Origin: Acinetobacter tjernbergiae DSM 14971 = CIP 107465 | GTDB taxonomy: Bacteria > Pseudomonadota > Gammaproteobacteria > Pseudomonadales > Moraxellaceae | Assembly (NCBI RefSeq): GCF_000374425.1 | Contig: NZ_KB894369.1 | Span: 1-64,000, forward strand | Reading direction: 5' to 3' | Length of the DNA: 64,000 nt | Part shown: positions 44,361-53,687 of the stretch, piece by piece | Position numbering within the stretch: the first letter of the stretch is position 1 | Layout: each line of letters opens with the position of its first letter | Notes under the pieces: model-generated | The model's database searches: none | Told to the model about the DNA's origin: nothing | What the model saw: only the letters and a program-made list of their open reading frames with translations | Made by a program: the position numbers and the translations under genes

Positions 44361-44957
44361 ATGAGTAACTTTCTAAATAGCATTAAATCACGTCGTACTA
44401 TTTATGCAATTGGTAAAAACCTTTCAGTTGACCAAGCAACGATTGAAGAAACAATTCGCGAAGCAGTAAAACAAAGCCCATCATCATTCAACTCACAAAC
44501 TTCACGTGTTGTAACTTTATATGGTGAATCACACCATAAATTTTGGGAAATTGTTCGCGAAACTTTACGTAAAATGGTTCCAGCAGAAGCATTTGCAAAT
44601 ACTAGCGCGAAAATTGATAGTTTCTCAGCAGGTTTTGGTACAGCGTTATTTTATGAAGATCAAGATGTTGTAAAAGGTTTACAAGAGCAATTCGCACTGT
44701 ATGCGGATAACTTCCCAGTTTGGTCTGAACATTCAAGTGCGATTGCACAGTTCGCAACATGGACTGCATTATCTGAAATTGGCGTGGGTGCATCTTTACA
44801 GCACTATAATCCAATCGTGGATGCAGAAGTGGCTGAAACTTTTGATATTCCATCAAATTGGAAACTACGTGCGCAGTTAGTATTCGGTTCTATTGAAGCA
44901 GCGGCTGGCGAAAAAACTTATATGGATGATGCGGCTCGTTTTAAAACTTTTAACTAA
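44361..44957 (+). CDS. Nitroreductase-family oxidoreductase
   Basis: 198 residues. SIKSRRTIYAIGKNLS and AVKQSPSSFNSQTSRVV form the FMN-binding start; EIGVGASLQHYNPIVD is the second conserved region. FMN enzymes of this family reduce nitro compounds, quinones or fatty-acid related signals. The substrate is not known. Monocistronic with a terminator. Confidence 0.88.
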   Translation: MSNFLNSIKSRRTIYAIGKNLSVDQATIEETIREAVKQSPSSFNSQTSRVVTLYGESHHKFWEIVRETLRKMVPAEAFANTSAKIDSFSAGFGTALFYEDQDVVKGLQEQFALYADNFPVWSEHSSAIAQFATWTALSEIGVGASLQHYNPIVDAEVAETFDIPSNWKLRAQLVFGSIEAAAGEKTYMDDAARFKTFN

Positions 44958-44977
44958 GTTGTGACAAGTATCAGTAG

Positions 44978-45002
44978 AAAAGCACGTTAACGTGCTTTTT
45001 TT
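44978..45002 (+). terminator. Terminator of the nitroreductase gene
   Basis: AAAAGCACG and CGTGCTTTT around TTAA, followed by TTT. Confidence 0.88.
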
Positions 45003-45180
45003 ATTTGGTAAGTAGGATTGTTGGCTAAAGAACTATAGACGATATCTTTAAAAATGATGTATATATCTGAAAAAAGCTAAATTGTTAGAATAGACAGTTT
45101 GGCTTATTGTCATAAAATAGTCATAATCGCGTTGCATAGTGCATACGGTTTCATACGTTATTTATATCGAGAAGAGTCGA

Positions 45181-45855
45181 ATGTCTTTAAGAGTTGGTGT
45201 TGCTGCTTTAGGGTTATTATTAAGTAGTTCAGTTTTTTCAGCAGTCACAATCACTGCACCTGAAGAAATCGTGATTCTTGCGGTAAATGGTCAAGAAGTA
45301 AATAGTGGGTTAATTCCTTCTAAGAAAAATAACTATCAGGTTGATGCTGGAAATCTAACAGTCAATGTGCGTTATCGTGAATATTTTGATCATTTAAATG
45401 GTGAGCATGATATTGTTAAATCAGGTGTTGTAACAATTCAAGCAACAGATCTAAAAGACAATCAAGCGTATAATTTAGCATTGATAAATGCTCCAAAGAG
45501 CTTTAGTGAAGCAAAAAAATATGCTGAACAACCAACTGTTGCTTTATATGATCAAAGCAAGCAGCTTGTTGTGCAGCAAACAGGTGCTAACAATGAAGTA
45601 CAGCCTTGGTTTACAGGTAGTAGTTTACTTGGGCGTACGCTAGATCTAACGCAAAAAAATAAGAACAATACCGTGAATCAACCTGCACCTGTTTATGCAG
45701 CAGGGACAGCAAATGCCGCTTCTGTTGCAGTAACGACAACAACTGTATCAGGTGCTGTAAAAACAACGGATCAACAATTAGCAGAATTGTGGCAAAAAGC
45801 ATCGAAAGCTGAGCGTCAAAAATTTATGGCGTGGTTAGCTGGTCAAACCAACTAA
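45181..45855 (+). CDS. DUF2057 (YccT-like) exported protein
   Basis: 224 residues from the ATG at 45181, which gives a clean signal peptide (LRVGVAALGLLLSSSVFSA); a GTG at 45139 would spoil it. ITAPEEIVILAVNGQEV and YREYFDHLNGEHDIVKSG match DUF2057. The C-terminal part is rich in Thr, Ala and Gln and looks disordered. YccT in Enterobacteria affects curli; its role here is unknown. Confidence 0.78.
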   Translation: MSLRVGVAALGLLLSSSVFSAVTITAPEEIVILAVNGQEVNSGLIPSKKNNYQVDAGNLTVNVRYREYFDHLNGEHDIVKSGVVTIQATDLKDNQAYNLALINAPKSFSEAKKYAEQPTVALYDQSKQLVVQQTGANNEVQPWFTGSSLLGRTLDLTQKNKNNTVNQPAPVYAAGTANAASVAVTTTTVSGAVKTTDQQLAELWQKASKAERQKFMAWLAGQTN

Positions 45856-45871
45856 TTAACTCACCCATTTT

Positions 45872-45899
45872 AAAAAACCGATGTTATCATCGGTTTTTT
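45872..45899 (+). terminator. Terminator of the DUF2057 gene, next to a GNAT start
   Basis: AAAAAACCGATG pairs perfectly with CATCGGTTTTTT around TTAT. The next ATG begins six bases after it. Confidence 0.92.
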
Positions 45900-45904
45900 A
45901 TTAA

Positions 45905-46441
45905 ATGTATAAAATAGAAATGTCTTTAAATATTAGAACAGCAAAGACTGATGATGTAGAGCAATTGGTTAAATTAGTTAATTTGGCTTATCGGGCTCAG
46001 GCTGATCGAAGTTGGACGACAGAAAAAGCATTTGTAGATGGAACACGTATTACCAAAGAGCAACTAAGTAGAGACCTAAATCAATCAAATTTTGAATTAC
46101 TTGTTGGTGAAAATGAACAAGGTTCTTTGGTTGGTTGCATTGGATTAACTTTTGATAATAGCTCTGTTGAAATTGGAACTTTTGCGATTGATCCAACAAT
46201 TCAAAATTTAGGTTATGGCAGAGAAATGCTTAATTATGTTGAAACTTATATTACTCAGAACTATTCGAGTGTTCGACGCTTAATTATGTATGTTCTAGAT
46301 GTTCGTACTGAGTTGATGGCATATTATCAACGTCGTGGTTATCAGATCACAGGTCTTACAGAGTCTTATCCTATAGATGCTGATGTTGGTCAACCATTAG
46401 TACCAATTCAGCTGATTGAAATGGAAAAAGTGATTGTATAA
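45905..46441 (+). CDS. GNAT-family N-acetyltransferase
   Basis: 178 residues. Acetyl-CoA motif A is FAIDPTIQNLGYGREML; motif B is YQRRGYQITGLTESYP. LNIRTAKTDDVEQLVKLVN is the usual start. The ATG at 45905 lies right after the upstream terminator without a ribosome site; the ATG at 45920 is also possible. Acceptor unknown. Confidence 0.85.
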   Translation: MYKIEMSLNIRTAKTDDVEQLVKLVNLAYRAQADRSWTTEKAFVDGTRITKEQLSRDLNQSNFELLVGENEQGSLVGCIGLTFDNSSVEIGTFAIDPTIQNLGYGREMLNYVETYITQNYSSVRRLIMYVLDVRTELMAYYQRRGYQITGLTESYPIDADVGQPLVPIQLIEMEKVIV

Positions 46442-46586
46442 GAAATTTGTCTTCAATAGTGTTTTGTTTCTAGGGCTTTGATGGAATTCAACAAGTTTTT
46501 AGATAACTTCACAATAGTCTAGGATTTTTTATCATTTTCTGATTAGGCTAGTTAGGAATGTTAAATAAAAAATAGAGAGTTCAAAC

Positions 46587-47003
46587 ATGGGGAATTTGAA
46601 AAATAGAAGAAAATATATCGTCATTTTCACTCTTGGTATTTTATTCATCGCTTATTATTTTTTATGGTTGGGTCAAAGAGACTTTTATCAATTGACTGAT
46701 ATGGATGAAGTGGAAAAGGGTTGCTATCGATATCAATCTGATGAAGGATTGAAAAATATAGCACGTCACGAGATTATTCGTTTGTACGGAAAGGATGCTT
46801 TAAATGAACAAAGAAAACTTTATACTTATCATATCCCGTACGCAAATGAAATTGGGGTAGGCGGTAGACCATATGGGTTTTTAAAAGCTTTTTATCTTTA
46901 TTTCTTTGCTAATAATTATCTTACGCCACTGACAGTTATTCTAGTAAATAACCCAGAGAGTATGTGTATATCCATACAATCAGCTTTGTACCAAAAAAAC
47001 TAA
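46587..47003 (+). CDS. Hypothetical single-pass membrane protein, 138 aa
   Basis: Not recognised. A basic N-terminus (KNRRKY) followed by one membrane helix (IVIFTLGILFIAYYFLWLG, about 11-29) and an exported domain with two cysteines (Cys46, Cys130 region). AGAGAG precedes the ATG. More AT-rich than the cyd genes beside it. Confidence 0.6.
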   Translation: MGNLKNRRKYIVIFTLGILFIAYYFLWLGQRDFYQLTDMDEVEKGCYRYQSDEGLKNIARHEIIRLYGKDALNEQRKLYTYHIPYANEIGVGGRPYGFLKAFYLYFFANNYLTPLTVILVNNPESMCISIQSALYQKN

Positions 47004-47083
47004 AAGATGTTCAATAACCAGAATCATAGAAATTTTATTCATAATTTATCATTACTTTGTAATGACAATGTGCTTATGAAGTA

Positions 47084-47110
47084 AAAAAGAGGAAGCATAG
47101 CTTCCTCTTT
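47084..47110 (-). terminator. Terminator of the cyd operon
   Basis: AAAGAGGAAGC pairs with GCTTCCTCTTT around ATA; the T run is on the minus-strand side, 20 nt after ybgE. Confidence 0.88.
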
Positions 47111-47129
47111 CTATTTGATTTATTAAGGA

Positions 47130-47426
47130 TTAATTACCAATCCAAATGTAATAACCTAAGATCATCAGAGGCCATGCAATATAAGGACTAAATAACCATT
47201 TCCATAACCAGAATCTTGGTATAAACCCAACACCATGAATAAAACCGCCAGAAATACCTATCATGACAAGCATAAGTATGCTGTGGTTATAGTGACCATT
47301 GGCATCTAACATCAGTGATGGGTGTACCAATAAAATAGCAGCAAGCGGCAATGCCAACAAAAACGAAACGGTCATTGCAAGCACTTGCGCTTTACTATTC
47401 TTCGGTGTTGTCATTGCTTCAGCCAT
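47130..47426 (-). CDS. ybgE: Cyd operon protein YbgE
   Basis: 98 residues from the ATG at 47426, which has GAGGAA nine bases upstream and lies 4 nt after cydX. Three membrane segments; GISGGFIHGVGFIPRFWLWKWLFSPYIAW carries the YbgE pattern in two parts (FIHGVGFIPRFW and LFSPYIAWPLM). YbgE is conserved with cydAB but is not needed for bd oxidase activity in E. coli. Confidence 0.88.
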   Translation of the reverse strand: MAEAMTTPKNSKAQVLAMTVSFLLALPLAAILLVHPSLMLDANGHYNHSILMLVMIGISGGFIHGVGFIPRFWLWKWLFSPYIAWPLMILGYYIWIGN

Positions 47427-47430
47427 TTTA

Positions 47431-47532
47431 TTATTCCTCATCTAAATCTTGATGGTGTTCGATATACAGCGCACTGAGTACACCTGCGAAGCATGCCATC
47501 AAAATGCCTAGAATCCATGCAAAATACCACAT
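47431..47532 (-). CDS. cydX: Cytochrome bd small subunit CydX (33 aa)
   Basis: Short frame starting ATG at 47532, with GAGGAG eight bases upstream, and ending TAA at 47431. The peptide starts MWYFAWILGILMAC and ends LYIEHHQDLDEE: a single membrane helix with the WY.AW.LG pattern of CydX and an acidic tail. CydX is required for full activity and haem stability of the bd oxidase in E. coli. It lies 14 nt after cydB and 4 nt before ybgE, the standard position. Confidence 0.95.
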   Translation of the reverse strand: MWYFAWILGILMACFAGVLSALYIEHHQDLDEE

Positions 47533-47546
47533 TTCACATCTCCTCA

Positions 47547-48692
47547 TTAGTACAAACTATGTGAATTTTCTTCAATGTGTTTGTTAGTGATGACACCCCA
47601 CATTTTGTAATAAGACCAAGAGGTATAGATCAAAATGAGAGGAACAAAAATACATGCAGCAACCGTCATTACACCAAGGGTTTTACGACTAGAAACAGCA
47701 TCCCACATTGTTAAGCTTGACGTTGGATCTATACTTGATGGTAATAAAAATGGGAATAATGCAAAACCAGCGGTTAAGATTGCACCCACAATCATCATGC
47801 TTGTACCAGTAAAACTTGCAGCAGCTTTGCGTTTGCCTGCACTAATGATCACCAATAATGCACCTAAGATTGCAACAATTGGTGCAGCTATAGTAATTGG
47901 ATAAGTTGAGTAATTATTCATCCAACCATGGTTAGCATTCGTGACAACTTCTTTTGCGAGTGGGTTAAGTGCAGCATTGGTATTCACCGCAGTTGCATAG
48001 CTATAGCCTGAGATATTTCCAAAGAATAACCAAGCACCAGCAGCTAAGAAGCATACAAGGAATACTATTGCCATAATTTGCGTTGCTTTTGCAGAGCGGT
48101 TGTGTAAATTACCATCAGTACGAAGCATTAACCATGCACCGCCGTGAGCAGATAACATCGATAAGCTGACGATACCGCAAATTAGTGCAAAAGGATTCAA
48201 TAAAGCAAAGAAGCTACCTGTGTATTGTGAACGCAAAGTGTCATCTAAGCTAAATGGTACGCCCAAGAATAAGTTACCAAATGCAACACCAAACACCAGT
48301 GCAGGTACAGCACCACCAATACAGAGACCCCAATCCCAAGAAGTACGCCATTGGGTATTTTCTAACTTGGAACGATAGTCAAATCCAACAGGTCTTAGGA
48401 ACAAGGCAAAGAGGACGAGTAATAATGCCCAATACATACCAGAGAAAGCGACGGCATAGACCATTGGCCATGCAGCAAATAATGCACCACCCGCTGTAAT
48501 GAACCAAACTTGGTTGCCATCCCAGTGGGGTGCAATCGTATTGATTGCAGCACGGCGTTCAGAGTCAGTTTTACCTACAAATGGCATCAGTGCCATTGAG
48601 CCCATATCAAAACCATCGGTGAGTGCAAAGCCAATGAGTAAAACACCCACCAATACCCACCAAATAATTTTTAGGAGTTCATATTCGATCAT
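47547..48692 (-). CDS. cydB: Cytochrome bd ubiquinol oxidase subunit II
   Basis: 381 residues, nine or so membrane helices. [25 protein letters not shown] and [20 protein letters not shown] are hallmarks (each quoted in part: [27 protein letters not shown]). It scaffolds the haem subunit CydA. Its start overlaps the end of cydA by 4 nt. Confidence 0.97.
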   Translation of the reverse strand: MIEYELLKIIWWVLVGVLLIGFALTDGFDMGSMALMPFVGKTDSERRAAINTIAPHWDGNQVWFITAGGALFAAWPMVYAVAFSGMYWALLLVLFALFLRPVGFDYRSKLENTQWRTSWDWGLCIGGAVPALVFGVAFGNLFLGVPFSLDDTLRSQYTGSFFALLNPFALICGIVSLSMLSAHGGAWLMLRTDGNLHNRSAKATQIMAIVFLVCFLAAGAWLFFGNISGYSYATAVNTNAALNPLAKEVVTNANHGWMNNYSTYPITIAAPIVAILGALLVIISAGKRKAAASFTGTSMMIVGAILTAGFALFPFLLPSSIDPTSSLTMWDAVSSRKTLGVMTVAACIFVPLILIYTSWSYYKMWGVITNKHIEENSHSLY

Positions 48693-50269
48693 GATTGAGC
48701 CTCCCCAGTTTTTGCTGCTAGTTTCTCAAAATGATATTTACCAGTATGCAAGGAACTTGGACCTAAACGAGCAAATTTGATCATTAAGTACATTTCAATA
48801 ATGAGCAGTACCGTATAGAACGCAGCAAGTGCAATAATTGATCCCCATACATCACCTGTGCTTAAAGAAGATGCAGATAGATGTGTTGGTAAAACTTCAC
48901 CAATAGACCATGGTTGACGACCACCTTCAGCTACATACCAACCTGTTTGAATTGCAATCCATGGTAGTGGAAGAGCAAATAGAGCAAATTTAAGTAACCA
49001 CGGTTTTGTTTCGGCATTACGTTTAGCGACTGACCACGCAGCCAGTAGGAAAAGTAATAACATTAATGCACCAGAAGCCACCATCGCACGGAACGAGAAG
49101 AACAATGCAGCGACATTTGGAATGGTATCTTTAGTTGCTGCTTTGATATGTTCTTCAGTTGCGTCAACAACATTCGGTGTATATTTCTTTAATAGCAGAC
49201 CATAGCCTAAGTCTTTTTGATTTTTTTCAAATGATGCAAGTAACTCTGGGGACTGATCGCCTGCACGGAGTTTTATTAATTCGCTATACGCCACCATACC
49301 ATTACGAATACGGATTTCATGCTCTTTCATCAAGTCATGTAAGCCAGTAACTTCTTTGTCTGTCGAGCGAGTTGCAATGATTCCCATAACATATGGAATT
49401 TTAATTGCATAATCGGTACGCATTTCTTTTTGGTTAGGAATACCAAATAAAGTAAATGCGGCAGGTGCGGGTTCAGTGTGCCATTCAGCTTCAATTGCAG
49501 CGAGTTTAGTTCTTTGCACATCACCCAATTCATAACCTGATTCATCACCAAGTAAAATGACGCAGAAAGTTGAAGCTAAACCAAAAATTGCAGCAATCGC
49601 GAAAGAGCGACGAGCAAAGGGCATATCACGTTTCTTTAGCATATAATAGCTTGAGATAGCGAGTACAAAAACTGCACCTGTGACATAACCAGCAGAAACG
49701 GTATGTACAAATTTTACTTGAGCGACTGGGTTAAAAATCAATGCACCGAAGTCCACAAGCTCCATACGCATGGTTTCGTAGTTAAACGCAGCACCAACTG
49801 GGTTTTGCATCCAACCATTGGCGATCAAAATCCATAATGCCGACATATTTGAGCCAATCGCGACTAACCAAGTTACACCTAAGTGCTGAACTTTAGAAAG
49901 GCGATCCCAGCCAAAGAAGAATAGACCGATAAAAGTCGATTCTAGGAAGAAAGCCATTAAGCCTTCAATTGCAAGCGGGGCACCAAAGATGTCGCCTACA
50001 TAGTGAGAATAATATGCCCAGTTTGTACCGAACTGGAATTCCATGGTTAAACCAGTGGTTACACCTAAGGCAAAGTTAATCCCGAAGAGTTTCCCCCAAA
50101 ATTTAGTCATGTCTTTATAAATTTCTTTGCCAGAAATCACGTAAGTGGTTTCCATAATGGCAAGAATAAAAGCGAGGCCTAAAGTTAGAGGGACGAAAAG
50201 AAAGTGATACATTGCGGTCATTGCAAATTGGAACCGCGAAAGATCGACCACGCTTTCAGAAATCATCAA
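48689..50269 (-). CDS. cydA: Cytochrome bd ubiquinol oxidase subunit I
   Basis: 526 residues. It carries haems b558, b595 and d and the quinol site. [21 protein letters not shown] holds the His19-type ligand ([13 protein letters not shown]). [16 protein letters not shown] and [20 protein letters not shown] are typical of the C-terminal part (quoted as [15 protein letters not shown]). bd oxidase works at low oxygen. Overlap with cydP is 4 nt. Confidence 0.97.
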   Translation of the reverse strand: MMISESVVDLSRFQFAMTAMYHFLFVPLTLGLAFILAIMETTYVISGKEIYKDMTKFWGKLFGINFALGVTTGLTMEFQFGTNWAYYSHYVGDIFGAPLAIEGLMAFFLESTFIGLFFFGWDRLSKVQHLGVTWLVAIGSNMSALWILIANGWMQNPVGAAFNYETMRMELVDFGALIFNPVAQVKFVHTVSAGYVTGAVFVLAISSYYMLKKRDMPFARRSFAIAAIFGLASTFCVILLGDESGYELGDVQRTKLAAIEAEWHTEPAPAAFTLFGIPNQKEMRTDYAIKIPYVMGIIATRSTDKEVTGLHDLMKEHEIRIRNGMVAYSELIKLRAGDQSPELLASFEKNQKDLGYGLLLKKYTPNVVDATEEHIKAATKDTIPNVAALFFSFRAMVASGALMLLLFLLAAWSVAKRNAETKPWLLKFALFALPLPWIAIQTGWYVAEGGRQPWSIGEVLPTHLSASSLSTGDVWGSIIALAAFYTVLLIIEMYLMIKFARLGPSSLHTGKYHFEKLAAKTGEAQS

Positions 50270-50457
50270 CGTGTCTCCTGAGTTTTGGACATGTCACCAG
50301 CAATACGCTCGGCAACTTCATTGTTAAAATCTTTTGGAATCGTTGGGGCATCAAACCAGATATGTTTAATCACCATGAGAAGGGCAACTTTAATAATAAG
50401 AATAATCGTAATTTCTCTGATTAATCTCCGATTTGAATCTTGAGAACTCATGTTCAT
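50266..50457 (-). CDS. cydP: Cytochrome bd-associated small protein CydP
   Basis: About 63 residues from the ATG at 50457 (AGGCGA upstream); an ATG at 50472 is possible. One membrane helix ([20 protein letters not shown]) and the following [17 protein letters not shown] match CydP, which precedes cydA in many Proteobacteria. The 4-nt overlap with cydA indicates translational coupling. Its exact role is unclear. Confidence 0.85.
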   Translation of the reverse strand: MNMSSQDSNRRLIREITIILIIKVALLMVIKHIWFDAPTIPKDFNNEVAERIAGDMSKTQETR

Positions 50458-50556
50458 AGAACTTCGCCTCATATTTTAAAAAGATGTAAAACATTATTAA
50501 ATAAAATTCATTAAAAATAAACCTTTAAGAGTTTTAAAATATTTTATGTAAAATAA

Positions 50557-50570
50557 GTGATTAATATCAA
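50557..50570. promoter_or_regulatory. FNR/ANR-type box upstream of the cyd operon
   Basis: GTGATTAATATCAA matches TTGATNNNNATCAA with one mismatch (the first T). It lies about 85-100 nt before the first start codon, a usual distance for control of bd oxidase by an oxygen-responsive Crp/FNR regulator. Confidence 0.6.
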
Positions 50571-51026
50571 TATCTTATATGTTTTTATTGAAAATAATTA
50601 AAATATTGTGGTTATCCAACTAAAATAATATGAATTAACTTAAAAAGCTGATTAAAACAGTTGTATTTATATTTTAAAACCTGATTAAAAAGGTTTGGTT
50701 TATAATTAATTAAAAAAATATTAAACCAACCAAAATGGTATGAATATAAAAAACATAATATTTACAATCATTTAAAGAACTGATTACATAATTAAGTAAT
50801 TTTTATAATGAATTTTGGGTAAAACCTAGTGTATTAGTAGAGTTTCGTGTGAAAAATATGTGAAATATCACAATTCATTTTTGATAGATCGTTAGATCAA
50901 TAAGTTGATAGAAATGGAAGAGGTGATTACACGTTTTTTACTTTTTTTTTATGTAACAAATTGTAATTTTAATGATGAATGAAAAAAATCCTAATCGCTT
51001 CAATTAGATTTCAACAGATTTTGCGT
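50571..51026. other. AT-rich intergenic region upstream of cyd
   Basis: No gene. Two related phrases lie 110 nt apart: CCAACTAAAATAATATGAAT (50616) and CCAACCAAAATGGTATGAAT (50726). CTGATTA recurs near 50648, 50682 and 50778. ATCAA-TAAG-TTGAT (50896-50909) is a perfect 5-bp-arm palindrome. These could be degenerate regulator sites. Confidence 0.35.
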
Positions 51027-51650
51027 TCAGTCTGCGGTAAATAGTTTATTTGAAATAGAGATTTTTTTAGCAATATAGTATGAATTGGATTTCTGACTGA
51101 TTAACAACACTTGGGATTGTAACTCTAGTTCACCATATTCTGGCTCTACTTGTACATAATACAGTTGACCAAATTCATTACGAACACGTGCTTGTGCAGA
51201 GAAGCCTGGACGTGCATTTCCTGTTGAGATTGTTGCTAAACGACCCACTAAGTTAATGTGAGTGTGCGTGACTTTGGGTCTAATCACTTGGTCTAAGCAA
51301 TGGATCATAAACACGGTAAAAAAGATGTCGATGATTAGGGCTGGAACAAATAAGTAGTAAGGTGAGATGAAATAATGCTGTAAGGCAAAAAAAGAAAGCT
51401 CTAAGAAATAACCTGCAAAACTAAAATTGATGAGTAAAAATACAAAAATGAGGTATTTAGAAAATTTTACGTCCAAGAGTGGCGAGTTTAATAACCATTC
51501 AGGTGTCATTCTTTTCACAAGGTGACTGGGGCGTAAGCCGATAAAAATACCGATCGTTTCTGCAATGCTGAGCAAAATCAATGCAACTACACTCATGTGA
51601 AATGGCATTAGGTAATAATTTAAGAAAAACTCAGTCATTGCAGAATTCAT
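51027..51650 (-). CDS. YqiJ-like inner membrane protein with OB-fold domain
   Basis: 207 residues. Three membrane helices (about 15-35, 62-84, 95-118) and a soluble C-terminal part. LVGRLATISTGNARPGFSAQ and ARVRNEFGQLYYVQVEPEYG are the OB-fold pattern of the YqiJ/NfeD-like family. YqiJ usually stands beside the flotillin YqiK; no flotillin gene is here. It is 10 nt after the Rieske gene and probably in the same transcript. Confidence 0.75.
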   Translation of the reverse strand: MNSAMTEFFLNYYLMPFHMSVVALILLSIAETIGIFIGLRPSHLVKRMTPEWLLNSPLLDVKFSKYLIFVFLLINFSFAGYFLELSFFALQHYFISPYYLFVPALIIDIFFTVFMIHCLDQVIRPKVTHTHINLVGRLATISTGNARPGFSAQARVRNEFGQLYYVQVEPEYGELELQSQVLLISQKSNSYYIAKKISISNKLFTAD

Positions 51651-51660
51651 GGTTTAGGCA

Positions 51661-51981
51661 CTAATCAATATAAATACCACCATCGGAGTGGACTTCCAAA
51701 TTTACTTTTTCGAGGAATTCACCTAAGCAAGGCCCTGAAACACATTCACCTGTTTCCACAGAGAACAATGCGCCATGAGTAGAGCATTGGATATATTCGC
51801 GATCCTGATCTAAAAATTGATTTTCTAAATACTCAAGTTCTGTTTGCAAATGTGGGCAAACATTTTGATAAGCATAAAAGCTGCCATCTTTTTGAGTAAC
51901 GAAAATTGTTGTTCCTTTCATGGTGTCGTATGCACGAGACTCGCGATCAGGAACTTCCTCTGTCATGCAAATTTTTTCCAT
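51661..51981 (-). CDS. Rieske [2Fe-2S] ferredoxin-like protein
   Basis: 106 residues from the ATG at 51981, one base after the kinase stop. The Rieske ligands are Cys42-x-His44 (VCPH) and Cys66-x2-His69 (QCSTHG). Such small proteins pass electrons to ring-hydroxylating or other oxygenases. No such oxygenase is adjacent, so its partner is unknown. Confidence 0.88.
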   Translation of the reverse strand: MEKICMTEEVPDRESRAYDTMKGTTIFVTQKDGSFYAYQNVCPHLQTELEYLENQFLDQDREYIQCSTHGALFSVETGECVSGPCLGEFLEKVNLEVHSDGGIYID

Positions 51982-51982
51982 T

Positions 51983-52996
51983 TTAAGCACATTCCTGTTG
52001 AGCATTTTTAAATTGTTCAAATAGTTCAGTGTAGCTTTCGATCGCTAAGCGTGGACCGAACTGTGCTACAACCTCACTTGAGATCAAAATTGCAAGTTGA
52101 GCAGCAGTTTCTAAATTGAGACCTGCATTGACTGCATATAAGAATGCACCAGCAAAGGCATCACCAGCACCATTGGTATCTACGGCATCGACATGACGAC
52201 CAGCAACATTAAATTGCTGAGCTGGATCAATGATGACTGCACCATTTGCGCCTTGGGTGATGACAATATGTTGATTTTTTAATTTTAAGATTTCAATTGC
52301 AGCATCAAGATTTTCTGTGTTGGTAAACATCAACGCTTCTTGTTCATTACAGAACAATAAGTCAACGCCATCATCTAAGAGTTCTTCTAGACCTTGACGC
52401 GCATATTGCACCATTGCAGGATCAGACAGTGAGAGGGCAATTTTAACGCCATGTGCTTTGGCAAGTTCACGAGCTTGTTTAACTGCGACACGTGCAGTAT
52501 CACTCGTTGATAAATAACCTTCGATGTAGAGCCATTTTGCGGTTTTTAATGGTTCAAAGTCGATTTGTTCTGCTGTGAGTTCCGCCGTGATACCAAGATA
52601 TGTGTGCATGGTACGTTCTGAATCAGGACTGATCAGAACCATACATGTACCTGTTACGCCTTCACTGATAGATTGCGTTGTTGTTTGAATGCCTGCCGCA
52701 TTTAAGCCATTTAAATAGATTGCACCGAGGTCATCATTACCTACACGGCATCCATAAAAAGCTGTACCGCCTAAAGCACCAAAGGCAACCGTTGTATTTG
52801 CAGCAGAACCGCCACTTGCTTGACCTTTATAGCTTTGCGTATCTTGTAATTGTTGATATAAAGCCGCTTGAGTGTCGCCATCAGTCAACTGCATTGTGCC
52901 TTTTTGCAACGCTTGTTGTGTTAAAAACTCATTTGAGACTTTAAATTCTTGGTCAATCAGCGCATTACCAATTGCAAAAAGATCAACAGTTGCCAT
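51983..52996 (-). CDS. PfkB-family sugar/adenosine kinase
   Basis: 337 residues from the ATG at 52996 (MATVDLFAIGNALIDQEF). GQASGGSAANTTVAFGALGG and the anion-hole signature DAVDTNGAGDAFAGAFLYA are complete, with the catalytic Asp in GAGD. The closest relatives by motif are adenosine or inosine kinases. It leads kinase-Rieske-yqiJ. The ribosome site of the next gene is inside its 3' end. Confidence 0.88.
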   Translation of the reverse strand: MATVDLFAIGNALIDQEFKVSNEFLTQQALQKGTMQLTDGDTQAALYQQLQDTQSYKGQASGGSAANTTVAFGALGGTAFYGCRVGNDDLGAIYLNGLNAAGIQTTTQSISEGVTGTCMVLISPDSERTMHTYLGITAELTAEQIDFEPLKTAKWLYIEGYLSTSDTARVAVKQARELAKAHGVKIALSLSDPAMVQYARQGLEELLDDGVDLLFCNEQEALMFTNTENLDAAIEILKLKNQHIVITQGANGAVIIDPAQQFNVAGRHVDAVDTNGAGDAFAGAFLYAVNAGLNLETAAQLAILISSEVVAQFGPRLAIESYTELFEQFKNAQQECA

Positions 52997-53169
52997 GTTT
53001 GTCATCACATTAAAAATCAAAAAGCAAAGTTTACACTAATGCTCAGGATTACAGTAGTTTGTTGAAAAGAATTCAGGTGCGGTATAGGGTAATATTTTTG
53101 AGGAATATCTTGTCATTGAATCATTTTAGAATAGAAAAAGTCGTAGGTTTATCTTAGAAATTAGATTGA

Positions 53170-53517
53170 CGAATAGCGTTTTCACAGATTAAAGGCTTTC
53201 ATTTTCTACATCGCTTAGAACAAGATTTAAAAAAAGGTGAAAATTGTTTTAATCAGTTCGGTGAGGCTCTATTTGTTGTCTATGAACAAAAGCATTTGAT
53301 TGCAATTGGTGGATTGAATCATGATCCATATCATGAGGCACAAGAAAAAATTGGTCGTTTATGCCGTTTCTATATTCATCCTCAATATCGTAGAAAAGGA
53401 ATTGGAGCTTATTTGCTTGAATATATTGAATAATATGCAAAATTCTATTTTTGTGAGCTGCATTTGTTTAGCGATACATGCCATGCTGCTTGTTTTTCTC
53501 AAAGCAATGATTGTTAG
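53170..53517 (+). pseudogene. Broken GNAT acetyltransferase gene
   Basis: One frame from 53170 reads IKGFHFLHRLEQDLKKGEN, LFVVYEQKHLIAIGGLNHD and motif A RFYIHPQYRRKGIGAYLLEY, then TAA at 53431-53433, then continues as YAKFYFCELHLFSDTCHAA to a stop at 53515. The text after the stop continues the GNAT fold, so the stop is internal. A TGA precedes the start at 53167, and the shifted frame before it (EIRLTNSVFTD) looks like the missing N-terminus. So at least one nonsense and one frameshift mutation. The gap 53518-53687 holds only the next promoter. Confidence 0.8.
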
Positions 53518-53687
53518 TCCATAGCATTGCTAAAGACTAATTTCTGAAAGATTTTAAGAAATCATCTTTGATTGCTCGCTGCATTTTCCTACAAAAACAT
53601 AGTAATTTACATGGATATCCTCACGTATTCTTCGGTAGACTCTCTACCATCAATTGTAATTATTTAAATAGATAAATTGGAGATCAC

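Noticed and set aside
48254-48499. 81-residue plus-strand frame within cydB
   Set aside because: Shadow of a well-conserved gene.
50896-50909. ATCAA-TAAG-TTGAT as an FNR/ANR box
   Set aside because: The half-sites are in reverse order compared with TTGAT-N4-ATCAA. The site at 50557 fits better.
53431-53524. Small frame after the GNAT stop as a new gene
   Set aside because: In the original frame it continues the GNAT sequence, so it is the rest of the broken gene.
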